From Micrasema longulum (taxonomy: Eukaryota; Arthropoda; Insecta; Trichoptera; Brachycentridae): 64,000 nt of DNA. Both the position numbers and the translations under genes were made by a program. This document shows positions 44,636 through 56,010 of this stretch, in pieces. Under the pieces are notes generated by a model. The model made no database searches and had not been told where the DNA came from. It saw only the letters and a program-made list of their open reading frames with translations. How positions within the stretch are numbered: the stretch's first letter is position 1; the number at the start of each line of letters is the position of its first letter. The stretch lies in NCBI GenBank assembly GCA_022494885.1, contig JAGVSM010004562.1, positions 124,001 through 188,000 on the forward strand, given 5' to 3'.

Positions 44636-44996
44636 AACAATATTTCGAGTTTGTCAAAATTTTTGTAGACAAGGACTAAATTCAACTCCCGGGGAGCTGT
44701 GATATAAACATATTACAACAGGGATGAAGAACATTTTAGAGAAGGTAATATAGACGTCTAGGCATCTACAGGGCTTATGACCTGTCATTGGCTGGTTTAA
44801 GCGCCCACTTAACACATTGTGTAACATTCACCATTCTGCCCATATTTAAACATGTATATTCCTTCATTTTGTTGATGTTTGTGAAGTTAAAGAGCTGAAA
44901 CCCAGGCAGTAGAATCCAGTCCTTGTCTACAAAAATCTGTACAAACTCAAAATATTGTTGATAAATCCACCTGGTCCATGAAGAAGTATACCGACT
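44636..44996 (+). repeat. FB1 copy with inverted linker ends
   Basis: Left: CAACAATATTTCGAGTTTGT, TTTTTGTAGACAAGGACTAA, CCGGGGAGCTGTG, then the unit AACATATTACAACAGGGATG to TTAAAGAGCTGAAACCC. Right end is the linker in reverse: AGAATCCAGTCCTTGTCTAC, AAACTCAAAATATTGTTGAT, ATCCACCTGGTCCATGAAGA. So this copy is bounded by inverted copies of the linker rather than of the terminal arm. Confidence 0.75.
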
Positions 44997-44997
44997 G

Positions 44998-45160
44998 TCG
45001 ACCTCGTGGTGTAATGGTCAGGGCGTTTGCCTATCATTCAAGAGGTCTCGGGCTCGATTCCCGACATGGTTGATAAAAAATATTTATTATTAAATGGGTG
45101 TTTTCACACTAGAATATTTAATAGTCTCTGGACTGGTATCTGAAGCGTAAGACTGATAAC
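44998..45160 (+). mobile_element. SINE-1, plus copy, 3'-truncated
   Basis: CGACCTCGTGGTGTAATGGT (A box), GAGGTCTCGGGCTCGATTCC (B box), GACATGGTTGAT, TTTAATAGTCTCTGGACTGG, GAAGCGTAAGACTGATAAC, then T/A-rich sequence. The head starts within two bases of the end of the FB1 copy. Confidence 0.75.
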
Positions 45161-45554
45161 TTTTATTTTTATTTTTTTATTTTTTTTTACATATTTATTA
45201 AAGCAATTTACAATGAATTGTTTTTATAAAAAAATAATTTATATTATTTGTGTGTTTTTTGTTTGTTATTTATAAACATTTTATTAATATTACTGTCAGC
45301 TGGAGAGAGAATCATACATAGACATTTTTTGTGTTATGTGTCTCAAAATCGCGCGAAATAAAAGATAGGCTAACAGAAGGCACTGTCAAAATCCTATAAA
45401 ACAAAGAACCCAAGACAGATCACTTTCTTTTCCACCCCGAAAGCCTCCTAATAAATACGTGCTATTTCACCTCTAAAGCTCTTGACTTTATATTATAAAC
45501 TCTAAAAAAAATCTTATGTATGAAATATAAATCTAAATGTAGTTAAATATTTCT
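45161..45554. other. no recognisable feature
   Basis: AT-rich, T-runs at 45161-45190. Confidence 0.3.
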
Positions 45555-45690
45555 ATATAACCACTTACTGACTATTCTATGTCTACCGGTTTCAAGACGT
45601 ACCCGCCTCTCTCTCAGGACACCAATTAAACCAACATGCAAAACTCACTGTACGCCTTCACCATGGTCGTTGCACAGAAATATAAAACCA
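45555..45690 (-). repeat. dispersed repeat DR2, copy 3 (inverted)
   Basis: TTCTATGTCTACCGGTTTCA, ACACCAATTAAACCAACATG and CACCATGGTCGTTGCA are the complement of DR2. Confidence 0.65.
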
Positions 45691-46734
45691 TCACGACATG
45701 CCTTTTAATAAGCAAACCTTACATGCATTGATTATGTTATGAAAATATTTTATTTTGTAGAAGAAATAGTTAAAAAAAGATATTTAATATATACAACCAC
45801 TAAGTTAATGCATTAAATATTAATAATAAGTTATGTTTATTGCATTATTTAAAAATCATGACCAATATTATTTTATTATACATATACCATACAACTAATA
45901 TTAAATCGGAATAATCTTCCAACGGATATTAAATCATAAAGCTAAAAGAAAAAATATTTTGATTTAGATGTTTTGAAAAAATACATACAATATATGAACT
46001 AAAAATAAAACAATAATCAAGTTGAAAAGTAATACAAATAAAAAAAATCCACAAATAAAGCAGGCAAAACATTTAACCTTTATATTGATTTTGTATTACA
46101 AAGCCAGGTACTAGGTACAAGACCAGCTAGGAATCTTTTCTTACAAATAAAATATACGGGATATTTATTTTTAATTCAATTACTTTTGTGAACACAGAAA
46201 TAATTATAATATGTAACCGAGTTTTATAAATGTTTTTTACTGACTAAAATAATAAATTTATTAATAATGGCCCGGTAGAAATATCACAAATTGATCAACG
46301 GTCCATTTATTTTTATGCTTTCCGCTGGTAAAAACCTTCGCCAGCGTTGCTCCAAATTTGGTGTAAACTGTCCAAATAATATATCTCTCGGCAATTTTAC
46401 AACCAATTACAAGAAAAGGATATACCGGGGATTCGATTATTGATCCTTTGTTTGTATAAAATGACTTGGTTTACTTTTCAAAGCAGTCTTTTGGTCCTCA
46501 TTATTTCTATATAAACCTTTAAAAAACTGCAAAAGAAATAAAAAGTTAAAAAAGGTTAAATGATAAATTATTTTTACATATATACATATGTTGCAGCTTT
46601 TAAAACTACATGAATTATAATACTCAAGTACAGTTATATAGTAATATTGTAGATAGTAAAGTTTTTGCACTTCATAAAGATGTTTTTTAAATAGTATTTT
46701 ATTGGTAACCAAGCCAAACATGATTAAATAGTTT
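45691..46734. other. no recognisable gene
   Basis: Very AT-rich. The 94-codon minus frame at 46437-46721 has a Tyr/Phe/Leu-rich composition and no family resemblance. Confidence 0.35.
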
Positions 46735-46990
46735 GGGATCTAGGTTTAAAATTAGACAAAAAACTGGTCTCTTTAAACCACATCGATAATAATGTGAACC
46801 GGGCATAGAAAAAGATAGGTTATGGTCTCCGCATTTATCAAGTTTTTAGTGATGGTAATATTTAATTATTTACCTTGCTTACGTTTGCAGACTGCTTGAA
46901 TATTCGTCTACTGTTTAGTCTCCCCAATATGTCACTCACACGGTAAGGTTTGGATATATTCAGCATTCTTAAGACATCTTAATTGCAGAT
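46735..46990 (+). pseudogene. LINE RT thumb fragment (DLGL motif)
   Basis: One plus frame: DLGLKLDKKLVSLNHIDNNV, NRA, stop, KKIGYGLRIYQVFSDGN, then LLTFADCLNIRLLFSLPNM. It matches DLGVxLDxxLxFxxHIxxxxxKAxKxLGFIxR followed by LYxxLVRPxLEY of LINE RTs. Three stops. Isolated scrap. Confidence 0.65.
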
Positions 46991-47167
46991 GCAAATTTAC
47001 CGACATCAATTATAAATGAAATTAATGTGTTAGTTTATTTGATAATTGAACAAAAATACATAAAAGAAAACATACAATTTAAAGGTATTTGTCGATACAA
47101 TTTCACATGAATATATATTTTCAATTATATAATTATTTGAATTAGATATAATTACAAAAAATAACAT
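46991..47167. other. AT-rich spacer
   Basis: No feature seen. Confidence 0.3.
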
Positions 47168-47358
47168 ATTCAGGCGTTGTCTAGTATGTAAGTGAAATAA
47201 TTCAATTAGATGAATCTCACCCGCATAAATAAAGGTTTCAGCTCTTTGACTTCATAAACATCAACAGATAAAAGCATTGAAGGAATATAGATGTTCAAAT
47301 ATGCGCAAAATGGTGAATGTTACACAGTGTGTAAAGTGGCCACTTAAACCAGCTATTG
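47168..47358 (-). repeat. FB1 body, minus copy
   Basis: CAGGCGTTGTCTAGTATGTA, GATGAATCTCACCCGCATAA, AGGTTTCAGCTCTTTGACTT, AGATGTTCAAATATGCGCAA, GTGTAAAGTGGCCACTTAAA, CCAGC. Terminal arm absent. Confidence 0.7.
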
Positions 47359-47569
47359 ACATTTTCTATAATTTCTATTAATTTTAGTTTCTTTACTAAA
47401 GTCGCAACATTGCGAAAAATATCGCATTTTAAGGAATCCGCACTAGCCGGGGTATGATCAACGGGGAATAACCTTTATTTGAAACAATTATTGTTAAATC
47501 AAAGAAACATATTTGTATTTATATATAAATTAATCAAAAAAACATATAAAGAAATAAACAAGCAAAGAA

Positions 47570-48001
47570 AACATATCACAACAGAGATGAAAAACATTTT
47601 AGAAAAGGTAATATAGAAGTCTAGGCATCTACAGCGCATATGACCTGTCATCGGTGTGTCAAGTGGTCCATGAAGAAATATAAAAATATACCTGGTCTAT
47701 GAAGAAGTATGGAAATGGAAAAAATAACATTTTCAGGCGTTGCCGAATATGTAGGTGAAAAAATTGAATTAGATGAATCTTACCCGCATAAATAAAGATT
47801 TCAGCTATTTAACTTTACAAACATCAACAGAAGAAAAAATTTAAGGAATAAAGATGTTCAGATATGGGCAGAATGGTAAATGTTACACGATGTGTAAAGT
47901 AGCCACATCAACCAGCAAATGACAGGTCATAAGCCCTGTAGATGCCTAGACTTCTATATTACCTTCTCTTAAATGTTCTTCATCTTTGTTAAAATATGTT
48001 A
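47570..48001 (-). mobile_element. FB1, most complete copy: 432 bp with about 82-bp terminal inverted repeats
   Basis: Left arm 47570-47651 (AACATATCACAACAGAGATG, GGTAATATAGAAGTCTAGGC, TATGACCTGTCAT) and right arm 47919-48001 (ATGACAGGTCATAAGCCCTG, GATGCCTAGACTTCTATATT, TTCATCTTTGTT, AACATATT complement) are inverted copies with few differences. Between them lies the body in reverse (CTGGTCTATGAAGAAGTATG, CAGGCGTTGCCGAATATGT, CAGCTATTTAACTTTACAAA). No coding sequence. Long TIRs, small size and many degenerate relatives suggest a non-autonomous DNA transposon, but no superfamily could be set and the target duplication is unclear. Confidence 0.75.
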
Positions 48002-50168
48002 ATAATTACATTTGTGGTTTTTTTAAATATGTTTTTAAAATTCCTTATACAGTATACAATACAATGAAAAATAAGTCGTACGTGTATACTTATTAACTTA
48101 GATTTATTCCTTAGTGATTATTCCCAGAAATTGGGAGAGTATCATGTCAATTTTGTTATTTCGGCAGTATATATTATATTCCCGACACATGCTAGGCATA
48201 GCTGTGTGGTATGTAGCATTACTTGAAAACAAAGGCAGTTAAAATACCTCCTGATATCTGAGTGTTCTCAACCCCACATTTATTTGTATTTTATTGAGGA
48301 GGTTAGTGTTTATTTTATAGTTTTAAAGATAAATTTCATATTGAAAACAACGCGGCGTTTTGTCAGGGAATCAAAATAAAAAAGAATTGAAACTTGCTTG
48401 TAATTAGAATTTAAACTTAAGCGTGGGATAGAAATTTGGGACAAATATAAAAGATACTTTAAAATTCTATTTTAAGGCTGTAGTTTGGTAAAATGCACGC
48501 AAAATGAGGACATCATATGATTTTGCCATCAAAATTATCTTCTTTGTTAAAAAAAAAAAATACAATTCTATAAAAAAAGGTTTCAACGAAAATATTTCAA
48601 AAAATATATTTTTATTTAAGTATTACAGATGCCATAATTTCACGTAGATATAAAGGAAAATGTCACAAAAACGTATGTGATTTAAAATGCTTTTATTTAT
48701 TTTCAAAAACAAAATTTTTAAATTTAGCTGCGGACACTTTTATGTTCAATTTATTATCTTAAAATTATTATGGCAAATTTCAGTTCAATACTTAGTCTTT
48801 ATTGAGATCCCAGACACCTAAGATAAGTCTAAATTTGAAATGGCGTAATCTGCCGGTCTAAAAGTTATTATATTTTAGTAACACTTTAAAGTATATTTTT
48901 AACAAAAATACCTTTAAAAATTGCAGTTTTTATCTAATTTGTGTGTTTTTATTTTTTTATTGGTGCGCGATTGAAAAAACAAATCGTTTTAAAATAGCAA
49001 AATCGTATGATTTCCTCATTATGCGTTCGTTTTACCAGACTACAGCTTTAAACATATTTTTTTTGGTCTGGAAGATCATTGTTTGGTAAAGGGATCCTAC
49101 ATGATATGTTTAGTAGAAGCCTTGATAGGCCGGCTCAGGTTTCGGGATTGACCATTAATGTACGTGGCTATTGGACCCATCACACGTGCGTATATTTATT
49201 TCATCTACCAGTAGTTCGTTTTTAATATGCGCAGAATTTCCCACGATTCCTTTAGCTCGAAACGATGAATTAAATTTTTGACTCATTAGATGTATTTAAT
49301 TGTAGGTTATCAACATTTAAAGTGAGATTATTAAAACAATTTTTTGAAATTTTTCTTCTCTCTAATTGGTTTTTATATTATTATTTTATTTATTTACTTA
49401 TATTAAACACACCATAATTTATAAGTTGTATTTTTCTGTACTACTTTATTGGCTTTATTTTATGCTTACATAATAAATGTTTTATATTGCTGGTATTCTT
49501 CCTAAAAAATACTTCCATGTTCAATATATATATTATAATATTTTCCAAGAATTAGCATTCGTACGCTTTTTTGAAAATAATATTTTGAAATTGTGTTTTG
49601 AAGCCTCTTATTTAGATTTAAGAATTGTATCCACTTTAGTTTTTTCATAAACATTTCAAGAATTTCTTTTTGACGTTTCGACAAAATGGAATACCGTATT
49701 TTATTTTTCTAATGCCTTTTCGAAATGTGATGATAGGATTTCAGATGAAGCCCTTATTTCGAGCTTCTAGAGTGTTTCTATCAAATAAAATTCACGCTGT
49801 CTTTTATATGTCAGACAAATCACAGTTCTTATGAGAGTATACTTCAGGAGTTCTGTCAACAGTTAGATCATAAGATCTCTTCTCTACTTCTCGTAATATG
49901 ACAACGTGACATAGGTAGACACATATTTTTCATCTCCAAATAGAAGTTTGGTTATTACAAATCATAGTTAATGACGTATATTCTGTACATTTACAGTAAC
50001 ACGTTGGTAACATAATCATTTTTATGGAAGAACCTAAATAGAAAACAATATAATATTAATGTTTGTAAGAATTGATAAATAAACTTACATTCTTTAATAA
50101 TTTATGATTGAAATAAACCATTTCACTCACTGAAATTTCAGAAATACTAATATTTTATTTTTTTTCAG
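48002..50168. other. no clear gene; possible LINE scrap at 48.24-48.48 kb
   Basis: AGAATTTAAACTTAAGCGTG, GGATAGAAATTTGGGACAA (48410-48450) resembles TTGTTTAAACTTGAACGTGG, GATCCAAATTTGGGCAA of the CR1/L2-like piece at 29.4 kb. Otherwise AT-rich. 49110-49205 is GC-moderate with a CACGTG E-box and is not identified. Confidence 0.35.
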
Positions 50169-50201
50169 GACTGTAATTGAAAACTGAAAGGTGAAAAACT
50201 G
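50169..50201 (+). other. 33-nt segment with strong flanking splice signals
   Basis: Upstream: AATACTAAT (branch-point-like) then TTTATTTTTTTTCAG. Downstream: CTG|GTAAGT, the consensus donor. The enclosed 33 nt have a stop in all three frames, so it could only be a non-coding (UTR or lncRNA) microexon. Chance occurrence is quite possible. Confidence 0.25.
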
Positions 50202-50463
50202 GTAAGTGTCCCCTTAAAAATAAAATTATAGATTTTTAAATATTCTGTATAATTGTTTTAAAAATGAATTTGTAAAATGTGTGAATATAATAAAAATAAT
50301 AAGATGATAATAATTATAATTTTTCAAAAACGTTTACACAATTTTTTTACATTCACAACATTATCAGATTCAATGCTTTACAGATAATCCACTCGTAGAG
50401 CGAGAGAACTTAGACTATACCCTGTCTGCGTAATCCATAAATATAAACGTTGTACTGTCTACG

Positions 50464-51144
50464 TCATTATCATTCCTTTTCCTCACTTAATGGTGCAAAG
50501 GGCACTGCATCAGTACACCAATTAAACGTAGTTGTGCAGAAAGCAGCCAGTATTCTATTTTGAAAAAAATAGACAATGGTGTTATCGGGTGCAGTCAGGT
50601 CAATTCTATGTTCTGATAAAGACAGTTAGACAGCTTTTTAACAAAAAACTGAAGAAATCACCATATAAAAATAGTATCGATTACAAAAACGGCATATTTT
50701 ATATGCAGAACCCAGAGGGCTAGAAAAATCATACGATACTTAAAAAAATCATTACACTGGTAAAATGCTAAAAAAGATTCTTAATTGTAATGCAAAACAA
50801 TAATGTATTCATTGTTTATCATTTGTCAAAGTCAAAATTATTCCAACTGTTGGGTAGATTTGATTATTCACTCTTTTCAAAAAGATGCTATTATCTCAGT
50901 TTTTCATTTCTATGGCAGCCTGCATTCTGCATAACTGCATTCAATTGCAACGTATCTTGATCATTTTTGTTACATAAAGGTAAGGTTATTTGTCTTACGT
51001 TTCAAATACCAGTCTAGGGACCATGAAATATTCTAGTGTAAAAACACCATTTTAACTACATATTTCGTATCAACTATGTCGGGAATCGAACCCGAAACCT
51101 CTTGCATGGCAGAATACGCGCTGACCATTACACCACGAGGCCAA
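50464..51144 (-). mobile_element. SINE-1, minus copy split by a 418-bp insertion
   Basis: The 3' end of the SINE lies at 50464-50523 (ATTATCATTCCTTTTCCTCA, GGGCACTGCATCAGTACACC, AATT). It resumes at 50942 (CAATTGCAACGTATCTTGAT, GTCTAGGGACCATGAAATAT, ATGTCGGGAATCGAACCCGA B box, TGACCATTACACCACGAGGC A box), ending at 51144. The intact copy at 61.7 kb reads GGTACACCAATTGCAGTATATC without a break. CAATT is repeated on both sides, so a later insertion with a 5-bp duplication is likely. Confidence 0.75.
50524..50941. mobile_element. 418-bp insertion of unknown type inside SINE-1
   Basis: Flanked by CAATT on each side. It contains a 63-codon open frame (50532-50723: MCRKQPVFYFEKNRQWCYRV ... QLFNKKLKKSPYKN), Lys/Tyr-rich and unrecognised. 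No terminal inverted repeats or A-tail are evident. Confidence 0.5.
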
Positions 51145-53027
51145 CATGTACATGTACTGTTTACGAGTATACCTAATATGAAGAAGAAAAATCTCAGTAT
51201 GTCAAATAATCCATTAATAAGCATGTGTTAATCAAAAGGTGGCTTTTACAATAAGTATAAAAACTAATAAAAATAAAAACTAAAAATAGAGGAACCCAAA
51301 TTACGCAAGAAATAAATTTACACAAAAAACAATACACATTGATATTAAATTTAGAGTGGTTGTTTATCATTAGTTAATATAAAACATAGTTTTTATTTGT
51401 TTTATTATTTTTTACATTACATTACAACTCTAAAAAAAAAAGCAAACAATTTTACTTTATCAGGTTATACGTAAAAGTAAGATTTCATGACTTTAAATTT
51501 TTTTTTACTATGTAATTTAAAAAACAAAAAAAATGATTTGTGTACACATTTCTTTTATTTTTATTAAATCTTGTACTTTATTTTTTATTTTGTTTTTTTT
51601 TCTCTTTCTACTCGGTTTTTTGCTATGTTTTTTAAATATGCTTTTTGCTATCATATTTTCAAAATGAAGAAGTTCAGTGCTACGGAAAAAAGGATATAAA
51701 AAATATTTTCTTACACTCGGTAAAAAATATTGCATTCAATTGTATGGCGAAATGTATGAAAAAACGATTTTGACGAATACGAACTACTTTAAATGATGAT
51801 ACAAGGTTTCACAACCAACCAATGATAGAGTGTTGTGATACATTAATGGTTTCGGGGAAGTCATATCACCAATCAGGACAGCTCACCGAAGAAGAGTATT
51901 GACGTCACTCGCAAAGTTATTAAAAATATACAAAAATTTAAAAAATTCGTACCGATGATAATGCGATGCATAAAAATGCTTAGTTTGATAGTCAAATAAC
52001 AAAATAAAACAAATTAATAAACCACTGAACATCTTTATCGGTTTGAGTGTTATGTGTTTTTCATAACTTCTATCAGTATCATCTCTTTCCTCCTTGCTAA
52101 CAAGCCTCTGAAATTAATATAAGTTAAGCGAGTTGTTCATTTTTTTTTTTAAGTTGGTAATTCGAAATAAAAATGATTTTACCTTCCCGCGTCAAGAAGA
52201 AAAACTTTACGTAGTTTCAGAATAAAAAATATCTATGAAATAATATTAATGGAAAAATTGTGTTCAATTTAAAAGAAAAAATGTTCCAATGAAGTTCGTT
52301 AGGGAGATTTCCTTCATTAAAAATGAAAATGTCTCTTTTAAAAATAAACAATATTTTAATTTCCTTCTTCAAATGAAGCGGTTGAAGTTTGCACAAGCCG
52401 TTTTTAAACCAAGTAAATGGTTCAAAGGATTCCCTTTATAAGAACTTTTTATCTTTTATCACCTCTTTTATCCTTTCATATCCTGTGACGACACAAGAAA
52501 CGGGTAATCCAAGGTTATAGGGTTACAAAATCCCTAGTTAACGAATTCACCAAGATGGTCTTTAAAAGCATGCCGAAGTTAATGATTAGAATTGTTAACA
52601 TAATATTGCACTGTTATTTGAATAGTTAATAAAATAATTGAGTCAATTTTTTTGGTTTTACTTATTCCAATGTCTAAATGAGTATCACAAATGTAAAAAA
52701 AAATTTGAGCGGATTTCTTTCTCAAAAAGTTTTCTATAATATGTGAATACTACGAGTATTAACCTCAGAATTAAAAAAAAAATTGTACATAAATAAAAGA
52801 TAAAAAGTAAAGATCAGGCTTAAATTTAGAAAAATATCAGTCACAAAATTCAATTTTACACAAATCGCTTAAAAAAGATTGCGGAATGGTTAACACATGA
52901 AAAAAAAGTAATAATTTATAAATATTAAACAATGCAAAAAACAGTTCTATTTATGATGCTGTTATTTGAACACAAATGAAAATATGTTTTCATATTTTTT
53001 AATTAATTTATTTTATACATTTTAAAG
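51145..53027. other. no recognisable gene; one CRE
   Basis: AT-rich. A perfect TGACGTCA lies at 51900-51907, about 20 bp after a GACAGCTCACCGAAG block, with CCAAT motifs at 51819 and 51870. No exon recognised. Confidence 0.3.
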
Positions 53028-53182
53028 CACCACAACAGGCCAGGAGGCCCAATTACAGTGCTAAATTACATCACAGAACACCCAGGCTTTATTAAAATCA
53101 CATGTTAATTTATGTGTTTCTCAACGGGAATCGAACCCGGAACCTTCTGTGTGTGAGTCAAGCATCTTGAGAGAGTGGCTAG
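53028..53182 (-). mobile_element. SINE-2, minus copy
   Basis: CACCACAACAGGCCAGGAGG, CCCAATTACAGTGC, AGAACACCCAGGCTTTATTA, CAACGGGAATCGAACCCGGA (complement of a GGTTCGATTCCCG B box), ACCTTCTGTGTGTGAGTCAA, GCATCTTGAGAGAGTGGCTA (tRNA-like 5' half). A second copy is at 59.3 kb. Distinct from SINE-1 in body and 3' end. Confidence 0.7.
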
Positions 53183-53183
53183 T

Positions 53184-53402
53184 TGAATTATTTCACCTAC
53201 ATACTAGGCAACGCCTGAATTTTTTTTTTCAATTTTGTATACTTCTTCATGGACCAGGTGGATTTATCAAGTGTGTTAAGTGGCTAACAGTGGATTTATC
53301 AAGTGTGTCAACCAGCCAATGACAGGTCATAAGCCTTGTAGATGCCTAGACTTCTAAATTACCTCTTCTGAAATGTTTTTCTTCTCTGTTGTAATATGTT
53401 TA
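53184..53402. repeat. FB1, rearranged copy
   Basis: Plus-sense body end (GAATTATTTCACCTACATAC, AGGCAACGCCTGAA, CTTCTTCATGGACCAGGTGG, ATTTATCAAGTGTGT), a short local duplication of GTGGATTTATCAAGTGTGT, then the right terminal arm (CCAGCCAATGACAGGTCATA, TGCCTAGACTTCTAAATTAC, TTCTCTGTTGTAATATG). It begins one base after SINE-2. Confidence 0.7.
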
Positions 53403-54671
53403 TTTGTATTTATTTTTAATGGGCATTATTTAATTTAACCGAAGTCATTTAAAAGTATGATTTAAAAAAATAAATGTAAAATAAAATACATACATTAAAG
53501 TTCGTTAATTTTCCATTCGATTTTTCAAAAACATGTCAATTTAATCGTTGTTTTATTTTGACCATGGACAGAAGTCCTTTCCAGAATTTGTGTTTTTCAT
53601 TATAGTTTTTTGTTATACGCAGTAAAAATATTATTTATTTTTCATAAAGGGCTTTTGTCGCCTGTTGTTATTCAAAGTTATGCGTAAGTAATTCAAACAA
53701 ACAATTTAAAGGCTAAGCAGATCCAGGGTTTAATGACTTTAAAAATTCGTGGGAAATTTGGGGAATTTACACAAAAGTCAGGACCGAGTAATTGAAGAGG
53801 AGTTAAAAAAAAGTTTTTCCGCATAAAATAAAACTTCACGCCATTTAAAAAAAACTAAGTTTAATTTTAAAATAATCATCGCAGTTCCAGAATCTAATTG
53901 TCAAATTTATTTTTAAGTGTCTTTTCTAATGAATAATTTTTGAAGACATTATTATTAATCTCTACCTTTTTTCTGCTTTTCAACCTCTAATAGGGAAACG
54001 TCACATACTACAAATAGATTAATAAATAAAATAATAATTATATTTTTGAAATTAATAAGGATATTATGGAAAAATATTTTCTTACATAACTTTAAAACAT
54101 AAAGTATAAAATAATATAAATAGTGTGGCGAGAGATTTTTTTGAAAAATATATGTAGATTAATAAACGTATTACTTTATATGATTGGTACACATATTATT
54201 GATAGTCTTATGTATTACATTACTATATTTGTTTTTTTATGATATAATAAACTGTTTTATATATGTTTTGCACATACACGTATACTTTATATTTGTATAA
54301 TAACGATTATTAATTTCTTACATTTAATTAGCTAGGCATTTATAATAAAGTGATTTTAGTTTTTTTTGTTTGTAGTTTTGTAGTGTAGTAGTGATTTTCA
54401 AGAAAATGGCACTATATAAATTATGTAAATATTTGTATATATATATGCATATTAAAAAATATAATTTATTTGTACCTACAAAGTAGGTACATACTATAAT
54501 GTCAGTGATATATACCCTAGAAATTGCTACTTTTTCTGTAGTTCTGTGTGATACAACAACTCTCATCTATGAAATCAACTCAAACGACGTAACTTCGTGA
54601 TATATTATATTGTGTGGCTATATTATCCATTTATTTAACACATAATATAAAAGTTTTAAAAAAATAACATA
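53403..54671. other. no recognisable feature
   Basis: AT-rich. No supported gene or repeat. Confidence 0.35.
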
Positions 54672-54920
54672 ATGAATTCAGTCAGTATTAGGTATTTTCA
54701 TTCCGATTGAAATTTCAACTGGCCGATTTATTCCAGAAGTGAATAATGCTAAAAACGGCCGCGTCGAGTGCCACATGTGTTGCGAGTCATATGTCAAAGG
54801 TATAATTTCAAAAAAAATTGTCCTTAAAAATACTGTTTTTCAAATCGAGAATCTTAAAAGAATTTATGTTGTATGCAAGTTTACTCTAGGGTTTAAGGTG
54901 TTCAAAATATAGGACACTTA
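54672..54920 (+). other. open stretch with a Cys-rich protein-like segment
   Basis: About 80 codons without a stop but without a clear ATG start: GIFIPIEISTGRFIPEVNNA, KNGRVECHMCCESYVKG. The C-x2-C-C piece with Gly-Arg-x-Glu before it looks like the first half of a zinc finger, but no His pair follows. A possible donor (AAAG|GTATAA) follows VK. It may be an exon or relic. Function unknown. Confidence 0.2.
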
Positions 54921-55150
54921 TTTGTATGAAGAAATAAGCTGGAGTAATCGGCCAGTTCCTTGGCTCATTGCTGGCGCTGGGCGCGCTTTATTCATTATTA
55001 TTAAAAAATACAAACAGAGGCAATGATTTATAAGATAAAGTAATTGTTTGCTTGTTATTCTGTAAATAAAGTTACTGTAAAACATTATTGCGGATAGTCA
55101 AATATAATAGTAAGCTGCGCATAATCGCTTCTATATCAGTGCCATTTTCG
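54921..55150. other. AT-rich spacer
   Basis: No feature seen. Confidence 0.3.
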
Positions 55151-55151
55151 A

Positions 55152-55298
55152 CATTCCAATTAGCTTAGGCGTGTCTCCATTTCTTTTATTGTGTATTCCG
55201 GCATTGTCTTCATTGTTTCACAGTAATAAATATTCAATATCAGGCCATTATTCTTCTAGCCGAAACAAGCCACATTCAGAGGGATTCGCGTTAGGGGC
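55152..55298 (+). repeat. dispersed repeat DR5, plus copy
   Basis: Matches the complement of 62462-62608: ATTCCAATTAGCTTAGGCGT, GTCTCCATTTCTTTTATTGT, CCATTATTCTTCTAGC, CACATTCAGAGGGATTCGCG, TTAGGGGCG. The more GC-rich sequence downstream to about 55500 (AAATAGATGATCCTGGCACA, CAATTCGAGGGTCGAACCTC) is not shared and not identified. An 82-codon frame across it (55171-55419) is not recognised. Confidence 0.6.
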
Positions 55299-56010
55299 GA
55301 ATTGTTTGGAAAAACGCTCCACCTTTTCAAACAATCTATTCCTCATGCAGTCACTAGAAAGGCTGACCCAAACAATAGCCGGGTCTTGTCAAATAGATGA
55401 TCCTGGCACACCGGATTAAAAGGGCGAATCATTTGCATGTGAAAGAAAAAAGCCGTACCTGAAAAATGCTCAGCCCAATTCGAGGGTCGAACCTCCAAAA
55501 TAACTCGGCAGAGAGAATATTAAATACCGTATAAGATACGCATTATAAAGGTCAACACTTAATTTATTAGACTTTGACTCCAAATCAATTTTCTGACCAT
55601 ATTTTGATTAACATAATAAAAAAAGGTTTGGTGAGGAAACGTTTTCGACTCGATAGCTTTATTTTATATGTGAGTTGCTTATTTATTTACCTTGCTTATA
55701 ATATACAAGGTTTATATTTAAAGAAGTGGTTTTTTCTGCAATTAAATATCTTTAAATTTATCTAAAGTATTAGGATCAGGAGGGATAAACTAATGTGAGC
55801 TAATCAGGAAATTCTCAGCATTTGCTCACGTGGAGGGGAAACCACTTAAAACTCTTCTATTTCTTACTAAAGTATAAAGTGAGTTTCTAGAAACAATATT
55901 ATCTTAATTATCATTTCAATTATGTATTTATATATATCTATTTTATCCTTTTTATATTAATTTTGATGATACAATTATTTTGTCTTTTTTTTCAATGCTA
56001 CTATATTTTA
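55299..56010. other. no recognised feature
   Basis: GC-moderate to 55510, AT-rich after. Nothing identified. Confidence 0.3.

Noticed and set aside
46437..46721. 94-codon minus frame as a small protein gene
   Set aside because: Tyr/Phe/Leu-rich, no motif, and expected from T/A-rich sequence with few stops.
51033..51224. 63-codon minus frame containing PRGVMVSAYSAMQEVSGSIP
   Set aside because: It is a translation of the SINE-1 tRNA-like head, a common annotation artefact.
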